64,000 nt of DNA from Streptomyces atroolivaceus (lineage in GTDB: Bacteria; Actinomycetota; Actinomycetes; Streptomycetales; Streptomycetaceae), in contig NZ_JNXG01000002.1 of NCBI RefSeq assembly GCF_000717025.1, forward strand, positions 434,001 through 498,000. The letters are read 5' to 3'. Below the pieces are notes generated by a model. It made no database searches, was not told the DNA's origin, and saw nothing but the letters and a program-made list of their open reading frames with translations. This document shows, in pieces, positions 37,909 through 46,605 of the stretch. Each line of letters begins with the position of its first letter. Position 1 is the first letter of the stretch. The translations under genes and the position numbers were made by a program.

Positions 37909-39267
37909 GTGGGACGACTCTTCGGCACGGACGGCGTGCGGGGTGTCGCCAACGCGGACCTGACAGCCGAGCTCGCGCTCGGACTCTCGGTCGCGGCGGC
38001 ACACGTACTCGCCGAGGCGGGCACCTTCGAGGGGCATCGGCCGACCGCTCTGGTGGGCCGCGACCCCCGTGCGTCCGGTGAGTTCCTGGAGGCGGCCGTC
38101 GTGGCGGGCCTGGCCAGCGCCGGCGTGGACGTGATGCGCGTGGGCGTGCTGCCCACCCCCGCCGTGGCCTACCTCACCGGCGCCCTCGGCGCGGACATCG
38201 GTGTCATGCTCTCGGCCAGCCACAACGCCATGCCCGACAACGGCATCAAGTTCTTCGCCCGCGGCGGCCACAAGCTCGCCGACGAGCTGGAGGACCGCAT
38301 CGAGAAGGTCTACGAGCAGCACCGCACCGGAGAGCCCTGGGCCCGGCCGACCGGCGCCGGCGTGGGCCGCGTCACCGACTACGCGGAGGGCTTCGACCGT
38401 TACGTCGCCCATCTCATCGGTGTCCTTCCGAACCGGCTCGACGGACTGAAGGTCGTCCTCGACGAGGCACACGGCGCCGCCGCCCGCGTCTCGCCGGAGG
38501 CGTTCGCCCGGGCCGGGGCCGAGATCATCACCATCGGCGCCGAACCGGACGGCCTGAACATCAACGACGGCTGCGGCTCCACGCACATGGAGCTGCTGCG
38601 CGCCGCCGTCGTCGAGCACGGCGCCGATCTCGGCATCGCGCACGACGGTGACGCGGACCGCTGCCTGGCCGTGGACGCGACCGGTGAGGAGGTCGACGGC
38701 GACCAGATCCTGGCCGTGCTCGCCCTCGCCATGCGCGAGTCCGGCCACCTGCGCAAGGACACCGTCGTCGGCACGGTCATGTCGAACCTCGGCTTCAAGA
38801 TGGCGATGGAGCGCGAAGGCATCCAGCTCGTCCAGACCGCCGTCGGCGACCGCTACGTCCTGGAGTCGATGAAGGCCGAAGGGTTCGCGCTGGGCGGCGA
38901 GCAGTCCGGCCATGTCATCGTCCTGGACCACGCCACGACGGGCGACGGCACGCTGACCGGGCTGATGCTCGCGGCACGGGTCGCCGCCACCGGCCGTACG
39001 CTCGCCGACCTGGCGGGTGTGATGCAGCGCCTCCCGCAGGTCCTCATCAACGTGCCGGACGTCGACAAGTCCCGTGTGGACACCTCCGCCGAGGTGGCCG
39101 CCGCAGTGGCCCAGGCCGAGCGTGAACTGGGTGACACCGGCCGGGTACTCCTGCGCAAGTCGGGCACCGAGCCGCTCGTCCGGGTCATGGTCGAGGCCGC
39201 CGATCTCGAGCAGGCGCGCGCCGTGGCCGGCCAGCTGGCCGACGTGGTGAAGTCCGCACTCGGCTGA
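37909..39267 (+). CDS. glmM: Phosphoglucosamine mutase
   Basis: The 452-residue enzyme converts glucosamine-6-phosphate to glucosamine-1-phosphate for UDP-GlcNAc and peptidoglycan. The phosphoserine is Ser104 in [16 protein letters not shown]. The metal loop is DGDADR at about 246-251, and [14 protein letters not shown] is the phosphate-binding end. GTG at 37909 follows CGGAGGAC. The 3' end is part of a 41-bp tandem repeat. Confidence 0.98.
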   Translation: MGRLFGTDGVRGVANADLTAELALGLSVAAAHVLAEAGTFEGHRPTALVGRDPRASGEFLEAAVVAGLASAGVDVMRVGVLPTPAVAYLTGALGADIGVMLSASHNAMPDNGIKFFARGGHKLADELEDRIEKVYEQHRTGEPWARPTGAGVGRVTDYAEGFDRYVAHLIGVLPNRLDGLKVVLDEAHGAAARVSPEAFARAGAEIITIGAEPDGLNINDGCGSTHMELLRAAVVEHGADLGIAHDGDADRCLAVDATGEEVDGDQILAVLALAMRESGHLRKDTVVGTVMSNLGFKMAMEREGIQLVQTAVGDRYVLESMKAEGFALGGEQSGHVIVLDHATTGDGTLTGLMLAARVAATGRTLADLAGVMQRLPQVLINVPDVDKSRVDTSAEVAAAVAQAERELGDTGRVLLRKSGTEPLVRVMVEAADLEQARAVAGQLADVVKSALG

Positions 39268-39396
39268 GGGACCGCCGTTCGGGCGTGGTGAAGTCCGTGC
39301 CCGGCTGAGGGACCGCCGTAGGGGCGTGGTGATGTCCGCGTCCGGCTGACGGACCGCCGTCGGGGCGCTGTGAAGTCCGCGCCCGGCCGACGGACC
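39244..39396. repeat. 41-bp tandem repeat starting inside the glmM stop region
   Basis: Three full units of 41 bp (39244-39284, 39285-39325, 39326-39366) and a fourth partial unit (39367-39396) are seen. Each begins near GTGGTGAAGTCCG and includes (C/G)CGGCTGA followed by GGACCGCCGT. Unit 1 encodes the last GlmM residues (VVKSALG and stop). The copies have diverged at several sites, so the array looks like a slipped duplication of the gene end. Confidence 0.85.
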
Positions 39397-39420
39397 CCGG
39401 CCGGACGGACGGCTCCGGCT

Positions 39421-40953
39421 TCACGGCCGGGGCCGTCCGGCGTCCAGCTCGCGGATGATGCGGGTCAGGTCGGCCGGGGCGGCCGCGAGGCGGACCGGCT
39501 CGCCGGCGTCGTCGAGTTCGGCGACGTGCCAGCTCCTGTGCAGGGTGTCGCCGTCGCTCCCCCTGGCACGCCGTACGTTCGTGACGGTGAGCCGTTCCAC
39601 CGGTATCCGTCTCGCCGCGAACCGGCCCGGGCCGGGGTGGGGTGTCACCGCGGGCGGCCCGTCCCCCAGGACGACATGGGTGCCGAAGCCGTTCGGGTTG
39701 TAGTCGGTGTGCTCGAGGAAACGGGCGGCCAGGAACCGGTCCGCCTTCTCCAGGGAGCCCCCGTCCCCGGTCTCCGCCGCGTCCCCGGGCGTACGGACGC
39801 GGGTCGCGTGCCACGCCCAGGCGAACATGCCCACTGTGGCCAGGGCCCCCGATGCCGTCCATGCCAGCGTCGCGGGAGTGCCGAGCGGGTCCAAGGGGTG
39901 GAGGTAGCAGAGCGGCAGCAGCCACACGGCCGTACCGGCGAGCGCGCCCGCGAACGGCAGGGCCGAGGGCAGGACCTCGTCGTCCGGCAGCCGGCGCCCG
40001 CGCCGGCGCAGCAGCACCAGGGCGCCGGGGTAGCCCGCGGCGAGGGCGCACCCGGCCGCGATGACGGCCACGTCTCCGGCTCCGGTGAAGTGCTCGCGCC
40101 ACACGTGGTGCTCTGCGGCGACCTCCCTCACCCGGCCCCGCCAGAAGGTCAGTTCGACGTTGTCACCGGGGTCGAACCCCCGGGCGCCCTCCTGCGAGAC
40201 CCCGAGGCGCTCCAGCGGCCGGCCGTCGGCGAAGTACAGCCGGCTGCTCTGCCTCCCCCTCCCGGCCTCCGTCCGCTCGATCACCGCGCTCCGGGTGCTC
40301 AGGCACTCGCCGCGTTCCGCGGCCGGCGTACCGGCGGTGCAGGGGACGGCCGACATCCACGCCTGTTCCTCCGACGCGGCGTTCGGCACGGACCACGCGG
40401 CCAGGCCCGCGCCCGCGAGCAGCAGTGCGCACAGGACGGACGCCACGGCCGGGCCGCGACCGGCGGTGCGGGACGAGATGACGGGGAGGTGGCTCGTCTC
40501 GGGGGCTCCGTGGCGGCGGTGCAGCGTGCGGAGCGCGTCCAGTTTCGCTTCGAAGCCGGCGCGGTCGTCGGAGGACCCGCTCAGCGGCAGGGGCAGCCGC
40601 CGTGTGCGGCCGTCGCGCATCAGCACGCTGACGCGGTAGACATCCTGGTTGCGCCCTCGCTGGATGTACATGCGCAGGTCGGCGATGTCGGGCCACGGCA
40701 TGTTCCGTCGGCGCAGCAGCGTCCGGACGCGCAGGCCACGGGCGTCCGCGCTCACCTGGGCGGTCGCCGCGTGCAGGAGGACGAGGCACAGCAGCGCGAG
40801 CAGCAGGCCCACGGCCACCCACACGTCCAGCGGCCCGCCCACGTGAACCGCGCGCACGGCGGCCAGGCCCGCCCCGGCCGCCCCGAGTGCGACGAGGCAC
40901 CACAGGGCACGTCTCCTGAGGGGGCGGCGGTTCACTTCCCCGGCATCGGTCAT
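39421..40953 (-). CDS. Membrane protein with bacterial PH-like segment
   Basis: The 510-residue protein has two N-terminal membrane helices (about 15-65), then a strand-rich PH-like part with RGLRVRTLLRRRNMPWPDIADL. Two to four more helices lie between about 175 and 380, around an outside loop with two cysteines. The C-terminal cytoplasmic tail contains HVVLGDGPPAV and a final charged region. I do not know its function. It is convergent with glmM and shares the minus strand with the DUF389 and coaA genes. Confidence 0.7.
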   Translation of the reverse strand: MTDAGEVNRRPLRRRALWCLVALGAAGAGLAAVRAVHVGGPLDVWVAVGLLLALLCLVLLHAATAQVSADARGLRVRTLLRRRNMPWPDIADLRMYIQRGRNQDVYRVSVLMRDGRTRRLPLPLSGSSDDRAGFEAKLDALRTLHRRHGAPETSHLPVISSRTAGRGPAVASVLCALLLAGAGLAAWSVPNAASEEQAWMSAVPCTAGTPAAERGECLSTRSAVIERTEAGRGRQSSRLYFADGRPLERLGVSQEGARGFDPGDNVELTFWRGRVREVAAEHHVWREHFTGAGDVAVIAAGCALAAGYPGALVLLRRRGRRLPDDEVLPSALPFAGALAGTAVWLLPLCYLHPLDPLGTPATLAWTASGALATVGMFAWAWHATRVRTPGDAAETGDGGSLEKADRFLAARFLEHTDYNPNGFGTHVVLGDGPPAVTPHPGPGRFAARRIPVERLTVTNVRRARGSDGDTLHRSWHVAELDDAGEPVRLAAAPADLTRIIRELDAGRPRP

Positions 40954-41034
40954 GTACCGGATCGTGTCACCGGCCGTGCCGCTCCCGCTTGTGCGGTGTA
41001 CGGCAGCATTCGCGCCGGTGACATTGCCGGGCCG

Positions 41035-42021
41035 TCACCCCTTGGACGGTGGCCGCGGTCCCCTGGGGACGCCCGCTTCACGCCGACCCGGGGGAGCCGC
41101 CCGGCGCCTGGTGTTCCACAAGGCCTTCTGGATCAGCAGTGTGAGCGTCCCCGCGAGGACGATGCCGGCCATGTTCGCCAGCAGCTGTGCCGACGACCCC
41201 CAGGTCTGCTGCAGGTCCTGGTAGCTGAAGGCCACCGCGGCGTTGGCGGCGGCCGGCACCGTGGTCACCGAGATCGCCACGCCGATCAGCGCCCCCGACT
41301 TCGCCGAGGTCAGCGAGAGCGTCCCCGCGATGCCCGCCAGGAGCGCCACGACGAACGACATCCAGTCCGGGTGCCAGATGAATCCGGTGTTGGGCCTCTC
41401 CGCCTTGACCATGTCCTCCGTGAACAGCCCGAGCGCGTCCAGCAGCCAGGCGAAGCCCGCCGTGAGCACCATCGCCACCGCGAAGCCACCGATCAGCGCC
41501 CACAGCGACCGGCCGGCCAGCCGGGGCGCCCGCTGCACGAGCGCCGTCGAGATCCCCGCCAGCGGACCGAACTCCGGGCCGACCGCCATCGCGCCCACGA
41601 TCAGGACGGCGTTGTCCAGCATCACCCCGCACGCGGCGAGCATCGTCGCGAGCGCGAGGAAGGCCACGTAGGTGACGCTGAAGGTCGACTCCTCGTGGGT
41701 CACCTCGCTCAGCTCTTCCCAGAGCACCGCGTCGGCGCCCTCTCCCGGCGCCGCCCGTTCGGCCTCCTCGGCGTGCTTGGAGAGGGTGAGGTCCATGTTC
41801 TCGGCGGTGATCGAACCGGAGCTGTCGATGCCCATCTCCCGCAGGGCACCGATCAGTTCGTCGCCCGCCTCCCGGGCCACGTCGCACAGGACCACGTCGC
41901 CCACCGGGCTCCGTGCGGCACCCGTGAGCACCGCGAGATGGGCGGTGCCCACGGTCCGCCCGATCAGCCCGACCACCTCATCGGTGCGGTCGGCGGGCAC
42001 GATGAGGCGCAGATGCAGCAC
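41035..42021 (-). CDS. DUF389 family membrane protein
   Basis: The 328-residue protein has an N-terminal cytoplasmic ferredoxin-like region (MLHLRLIVPADRTDEVVGLI) and about six membrane helices that include VLIVGAMAVGPEFGPLAGIS and ALIGVAISVTTVPAAANAAV, typical of the DUF389 family. The function is unknown; a transporter or channel role is possible. It begins 18 nt after coaA in the same direction, so they may be co-transcribed. Confidence 0.9.
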   Translation of the reverse strand: MLHLRLIVPADRTDEVVGLIGRTVGTAHLAVLTGAARSPVGDVVLCDVAREAGDELIGALREMGIDSSGSITAENMDLTLSKHAEEAERAAPGEGADAVLWEELSEVTHEESTFSVTYVAFLALATMLAACGVMLDNAVLIVGAMAVGPEFGPLAGISTALVQRAPRLAGRSLWALIGGFAVAMVLTAGFAWLLDALGLFTEDMVKAERPNTGFIWHPDWMSFVVALLAGIAGTLSLTSAKSGALIGVAISVTTVPAAANAAVAFSYQDLQQTWGSSAQLLANMAGIVLAGTLTLLIQKALWNTRRRAAPPGRREAGVPRGPRPPSKG

Positions 42022-42039
42022 GGGGCACCCTTTCCGGAG

Positions 42040-43032
42040 TCAGAGCTTGCGCAGTGACAGACGCTGGACCTTGTGGTCCGGCCCCTTGCGCAGCACCAGA
42101 GTGGCACGGCCGCGCGTCGGCGCGACGTTCTCCAGCAGATTGGGCCGGTTGATGGTCCGCCACATGGTGCGCGCGTAGTCCAGCGCCTCCTCCTCGGAGA
42201 CCTGTGTGTACTTGCGGAAGTACGAGAACGGGTTCTGGAACGCCGTCTCGCGCAGCCTGCGGAAGCGGTGGAGGTACCAGGTCTCGATGTCCTCGGCGCG
42301 GGCGTCGACGTACACGCTGAAGTCGAAGTAGTCCGCGAGGCCGACCCGGGTCCGGCCGTCCTTGCCGGGCAGCGCGGGCTGCAGCACGTTCAGCCCCTCG
42401 ACGATCAGGATGTCGGGGCGGCGTACGGTGAGCCGCTCGCCCGGCACGATGTCGTAGATCAGGTGGGAGTAGACGGGGGCCGTCACCTCGTCCTTGCCGG
42501 CCTTGATGTCGGCGACGAACCGGGTGAGGGCCCGGCGGTCGTACGACTCGGGGAAACCCTTGCGCGACATCAGGCCCCGCGACTGGAGTTCCTTCATCGG
42601 GAGCAGGAACCCGTCGGTCGTCACCAGCTCCACCCGGGGGTGCTCCGGCCAGCGCGCCAGCAGCGCCTGGAGGATGCGGGCGGTGGTGGACTTGCCGACG
42701 GCGACGCTGCCGGCGACCCCTATGACGAACGGGGTGCCGCGCTGCTCGCCGTGCCCGTTGCCCGCGTCACCCAGGAAGGTGTTCAGGGCCCCGCGCAGGC
42801 CCGAGGTGGCCTGGACGTAGAGGTTGAGCAGCCGGGATAGCGGCAGATAGACGTCCCGGACCTCGTCGAGGTCGATGACGTCGCCGAGCCCTCTCAGCTT
42901 CTCGACCTCCTCGGCGCTCAGCGGCAGCGGGGTCTTGTCACGCAAGGCGCTCCACTCCGCCCGGGTCAGGTCGACGTAGGGCGTCGGCGCGTGCTCGGTG
43001 CGGCGGGGGCTCCGTGCGGGCGAAGTGATCAC
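42040..43032 (-). CDS. coaA: Pantothenate kinase, type I
   Basis: The 330-residue enzyme catalyses the first step of CoA synthesis. The P-loop [15 protein letters not shown] lies at about 104-118, followed by [11 protein letters not shown] and [11 protein letters not shown]. Type I enzymes are feedback-inhibited by CoA. The start ATG lies next to a 410-bp gap. Confidence 0.97.
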   Translation of the reverse strand: MITSPARSPRRTEHAPTPYVDLTRAEWSALRDKTPLPLSAEEVEKLRGLGDVIDLDEVRDVYLPLSRLLNLYVQATSGLRGALNTFLGDAGNGHGEQRGTPFVIGVAGSVAVGKSTTARILQALLARWPEHPRVELVTTDGFLLPMKELQSRGLMSRKGFPESYDRRALTRFVADIKAGKDEVTAPVYSHLIYDIVPGERLTVRRPDILIVEGLNVLQPALPGKDGRTRVGLADYFDFSVYVDARAEDIETWYLHRFRRLRETAFQNPFSYFRKYTQVSEEEALDYARTMWRTINRPNLLENVAPTRGRATLVLRKGPDHKVQRLSLRKL

Positions 43033-43442
43033 GTATTCATTGTTGCGGGAGTTTTAACGGAGTGGGGGGTGGGGTCGGTCACGTGTGGCGCGGTCCCGGG
43101 GGGCGAGGAGCGTGCTGCCCGCGTCCTTCGAGGCTCGTACCGGCCGGAGTCCGGCGGTCGCCCGGTCTCCCCGCCGACGGCTGAGCCGGCCCGCGCCTGC
43201 GCGCCCAACCGGCACCTCCACCCCCTCCCCGGGGCAGCGGCAGAGCGTCGCGTGCCTCCGCCGTGACCAGCGAGAAGACGGCCGGCGGCGACTGCCGACC
43301 ACTCCGTTGATACGAACCTGACACACCGCCACAACCTTTGGCCGGGCCGCACAGTCCAACAGCGGAAACGATCACTCCGTGGGACGTCCCCAGGGCCGTC
43401 GCCACGGGACAGACCCCCCCCCGGTACAGCCTGGGAGCTGAC
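43033..43442. other. Intergenic region between coaA and a secreted-protein gene
   Basis: I see no gene in this stretch. It holds the divergent promoters of coaA and of the secreted-protein gene, but neither has clear hexamers. A run of nine C residues lies at about 43414-43422. The ribosome site GGGAGCTG precedes the ATG at 43443. Confidence 0.4.
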
Positions 43443-44774
43443 ATGAGAACCGCCACCGGCCGCAGACGGCTCGGCGCGTACGCGCTCGTCGCGGCAACGG
43501 CGCTGAGCGCCACCGTGCTCGGCACCACGCCGGCCTCCGCCGCGAGCGACGCACTGTGGGTGCAGTCCCCGGAGGAGGTGACGCTGGCCGTCGAGCCGGG
43601 CTCGTACCAGGAGCTCTCGTTCGGGATCTACCACGACAACGGCGATTACCACGTCGCCAACGGCGTGCTCACCCTCGACCTGTCGGAGCTGGCGGGCGTG
43701 GCCGAGGTCTCGGTGCCCGACGGCTGCTTCCTGGCTGCGTCCGACACCGTCGCCGTGTGCGACGTCTACGAGGTCGGCGACATCGGCGGCACCTATGACG
43801 GGCCCCAGTTCACCTTCGGGCTCCGGACCGTGGAGGGCGCCCCGGCCGGGGCGGAGCTGAGCATCGGCCACCATGCCCACGCGGAGACCGACGGCCCGGA
43901 CGGTGTGCTGTACTCCCACCGGGGCAGCACCCCGGTCAAGGTCGAGTCCGTACCTTCGTCACCTGCGCCGGACCTGAAGCTGACCGAGCCGGCGGCGGTG
44001 GGCCCGGTCGCCCCCGGAACCTCTCTGACCGTACCCGTCACGGTCACCAACAACGGCGACGCGGCTGCGGAGGGCTTCCGTCTCCGAGCGTGGAACACCT
44101 ACGGCCTGGAGTCCGCCACCACCTCACCGGACTGCGCCTGGACTCCGCCCGCCCTGGGTACCGAGGACATGCCGGGCGGCCTGCTGGACTGCACCTTCGA
44201 CACCGTCGTGGAGCCCGGTGCCACCGTCACCCTGGCGGAGCCGCTGCGGCTCGCCGTGGCGCCCCACGCCCTGTTCGAGCGGCTCGACGTCGAGATCGAG
44301 CCGCTGGGGAGCACGCAGGACCGGAATCCCGAGGACAACTTCGCCGCCATGCAGGTCACCGCGGAGAACACGGCCGACTTCGCCGTCCAGGGTGACGAGG
44401 TCACCGGCGCGGCCGGGGAGACGGTCACCGCCACGGTCGGCTTCCGCAACCACGGGCCCGCCTGGTTCGCCAACACCGGCAGCGGTGAGGCGGTCGGCAC
44501 GGTCACCCTGGCGGTCCCCGAGGGCGCCACGGTCGTCTCGGCGCCGGAGAACTGCTCGGCGCTGGGATCCACCACCTACCGGTGCGAACTCCGGCACTGG
44601 GCCACCCCCGACGAACAGATCCGGTTCCCCTTCGAACTGCGCGTCGACCGGGTGATCCCGAACGCCACCGGCGCCGTCACGCTCCAGGCCTCCGCACGGC
44701 AGACCCCCTACGACCCGGACCCGAGCAACGCCCACGCCGTACTGGCACTCAACGGGGCCGCCCAGGCGTCGTAG
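43443..44774 (+). CDS. Secreted protein with DUF11/CARDB-like repeats
   Basis: The 443-residue protein has a signal peptide with a basic start (RTATGRRRL), a hydrophobic core and an ASA cleavage site near residue 33. The mature part consists of three beta-sandwich-like segments, and GTSLTVPVTVTNNGDAAAEG and TVTATVGFRNHGPAWF are typical of CARDB/DUF11 surface repeats. Paired cysteines (PDGCF and VAVCD; PDCAW and LDCTF; ENCS and YRCE) suggest one disulfide per segment. No LPXTG or membrane anchor is seen, so it is probably released or held by other surface parts. Confidence 0.8.
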   Translation: MRTATGRRRLGAYALVAATALSATVLGTTPASAASDALWVQSPEEVTLAVEPGSYQELSFGIYHDNGDYHVANGVLTLDLSELAGVAEVSVPDGCFLAASDTVAVCDVYEVGDIGGTYDGPQFTFGLRTVEGAPAGAELSIGHHAHAETDGPDGVLYSHRGSTPVKVESVPSSPAPDLKLTEPAAVGPVAPGTSLTVPVTVTNNGDAAAEGFRLRAWNTYGLESATTSPDCAWTPPALGTEDMPGGLLDCTFDTVVEPGATVTLAEPLRLAVAPHALFERLDVEIEPLGSTQDRNPEDNFAAMQVTAENTADFAVQGDEVTGAAGETVTATVGFRNHGPAWFANTGSGEAVGTVTLAVPEGATVVSAPENCSALGSTTYRCELRHWATPDEQIRFPFELRVDRVIPNATGAVTLQASARQTPYDPDPSNAHAVLALNGAAQAS

Positions 44775-44993
44775 CGGATGCCCGTCCGGCGTGCCGGGCG
44801 GGGCGGCCGGGTGGCCGCGTCGGGGAGACGGTGCCGCGACGCGGCACCCGATGAGGCCGGCCCCGGACCCACCGGCGATGATCACCCTGAGTGCCGCGTC
44901 CGTCCGCCCTGTTGTCAGCCTGCCGCACCGCCTGCGGCAGGTGACTGCCGGCCGGTGCGGTGGATCCGATTCCCGCACGACCCATGAGGTGCA

Positions 44994-45809
44994 ATGAAGA
45001 CAAGTGGCAGAACCAGCGCTGCGGGCGTGGTCGTAGGGGCACTCGCCCTCTCGGCGTTCGCGGCTCCCGCGGCACAGGCCGCGGAGACCGGGATCACGGT
45101 CTCCCGGGTTGTGGTCAACGGGGGCAAGTCCGTCATCGTGGGCACGTCCGAGGAGAAGGAGCCGCCCCTCACCTTCCGGGTGACCCTCCCCTCCGGATAC
45201 ACGTCGGCCGACATGAGCACCTGGAGCGCCAGACCGTTCCTCTACCACGGCACGACCGTGGCCAAGGGGGCGGAGAGCGGCGGTCTCCGCACGGGTATCT
45301 ACACCTGTTACCCGACGACTCCCCGGATCGCGGACTGCGAGGGCAGCCTGTACATCGATCCGCGGTACGACCTCGACTCGAACAACGACGCGACCACCTG
45401 GAAGATCGGTGTCCTGACCCAGCTGTGGAAGCCCGGTGGCGGGCTCAAGGCGGAGCAGCCCGTCACCGCCTCCGGCACGGTGAAGGTCAAGCGCTGGGCC
45501 AAGGCCACGGTGAACGCCTCACCCGAACCGGTGACGAAGGGCGGGACGATCACCGTCACCGGCAGCCTCAAGCGGGCGGACTGGGTGAAGCACACGTACA
45601 CCGGTTACGCCGGCAAGTCCGTCAGCCTGCAGTTCCGGAAGAAGGGCAGCTCCGTCTACTCCACGGTCAAGACGGCCACGTCGTCCAGCACGGGCGCGCT
45701 GAGGACCACCGTCAAGGCCTCGGTCGACGGTTACTGGCGCTGGAGCTTCGGCGGTTCGTCCACGTCGGGCACCGCCACCGCCGCCGGCGACTTCGTCGAC
45801 GTGCGCTGA
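44994..45809 (+). CDS. Secreted protein of unknown function
   Basis: The 271-residue protein has a signal peptide (hydrophobic GVVVGALALSAFAAP, cleavage near AQA-AE at residue 29-30). The mature protein is strand-rich with an Ig-like C-terminal segment (VNASPEPVTKGGTITVTGSL) and two cysteines (YTCYP and IADCEG) that could pair. ATG at 44994 has a weak ribosome site (GAGGTG). Similar calcium-binding or stress-like secreted proteins are common in Streptomyces, but I do not recognise a function. It is convergent with the HIT gene. Confidence 0.75.
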   Translation: MKTSGRTSAAGVVVGALALSAFAAPAAQAAETGITVSRVVVNGGKSVIVGTSEEKEPPLTFRVTLPSGYTSADMSTWSARPFLYHGTTVAKGAESGGLRTGIYTCYPTTPRIADCEGSLYIDPRYDLDSNNDATTWKIGVLTQLWKPGGGLKAEQPVTASGTVKVKRWAKATVNASPEPVTKGGTITVTGSLKRADWVKHTYTGYAGKSVSLQFRKKGSSVYSTVKTATSSSTGALRTTVKASVDGYWRWSFGGSSTSGTATAAGDFVDVR

Positions 45810-45814
45810 GCGGG

Positions 45815-45856
45815 GCCGTGCCGGCGGCCCCCTCACGGGAGGGCCGCCGGCACGGC
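45815..45856. terminator. Perfect 16-bp bidirectional terminator
   Basis: GCCGTGCCGGCGGCCC (45815-45830) pairs with GGGCCGCCGGCACGGC (45841-45856), 16 bp without mismatch and a 10-nt loop. It lies between two convergent genes and can serve both. It is the longest perfect stem noted in the window. Confidence 0.85.
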
Positions 45857-45872
45857 AGCCGGGCTGCGGGCC

Positions 45873-46340
45873 TCACACACCGTCCGGATGCCCCCGGAGC
45901 CGGGCCCGGAGCGACCTGGCCGTTTCGTCCGCCTGAGCGGCCGTCACCCGCTCGGGCCGCGGACGGCGGAGCAACTCGAACACCCCCGGCCCGCGTTGTT
46001 CCTGCGGCAGGTCCGCCGTGCGCGGCACGATGTGGAAGTGCACGTGGGCGAAACCCTCGGCCTCGGCGAACTGCACGACGTAGGTCTTGTCGCAGCCGGT
46101 CACGTCGCGGAGTGCCCGGGAGAGGCCGACCTGCCACGTACCCAGCGTGGAGGCCTCGGCGTCGGTGAGGTCATGTACGGCCGTGACGTGTCGGCGGGGC
46201 AGCAGTACGAGCCAGCCCGGGACCGCCGTGTTGAAGGAGTGGGCCACCCGCCAGTGCCGGTCGAAGGCTACGCACTCGCGGGGCGGCAGTTCAGCGAACT
46301 GTGCTTCCTGGTCGCACGCGTAACACCCGGGACTCGTCAT
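45873..46340 (-). CDS. HIT-family nucleotide hydrolase-like protein
   Basis: The 155-residue protein has the histidine triad HVHFHIVP at about 105-112 and the FNTAVPGWLVLLPRRHVTAV segment of HIT proteins. The family hydrolyses AMP- or diadenosine-type nucleotides. A CxxC at the start (CYACD) could bind zinc. ATG at 46340 gives MTSPGCYACD; a longer frame reaching 46448 has no ribosome site. Confidence 0.9.
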   Translation of the reverse strand: MTSPGCYACDQEAQFAELPPRECVAFDRHWRVAHSFNTAVPGWLVLLPRRHVTAVHDLTDAEASTLGTWQVGLSRALRDVTGCDKTYVVQFAEAEGFAHVHFHIVPRTADLPQEQRGPGVFELLRRPRPERVTAAQADETARSLRARLRGHPDGV

Positions 46341-46605
46341 GCTCCGAGAGCCTAGAACCGCCCGGCCGGGAACATGCCGGTCTCTGCGGAACGGCCCCGT
46401 GAACCGTCCCCTCCGCCCGGTGTCCCCGCCCGGGGCGGATGTCCGCACCCCGGTGGCTCGGGCCGCCCGCGCCGCGACGGTGCCGCGGACCTTCAGGCGC
46501 GGCCGCCCGCTTCAGCCCCGGCCCGCAGCGTGACAGACCCTATTGGCGCAATGGCGGGCACTTCCGCGCCACCCGGGGCGGGGACACCGGCCTTATGGTG
46601 ACGAT

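Noticed and set aside
39370..42057. 895-codon plus-strand frame opposite the PH-like and DUF389 genes
   Set aside because: The minus-strand genes have recognisable membrane segments and family matches; the plus-strand product is low-complexity Gly/Arg/Ala.
43414..43422. Run of nine C residues before a secreted-protein gene
   Set aside because: It lies in a non-coding region with no reading frame affected; it is probably chance or a simple repeat.
46454..46605. Search for a glmS ribozyme or riboswitch upstream of glmS
   Set aside because: No ribozyme core or strong structure was seen in the region before glmS.
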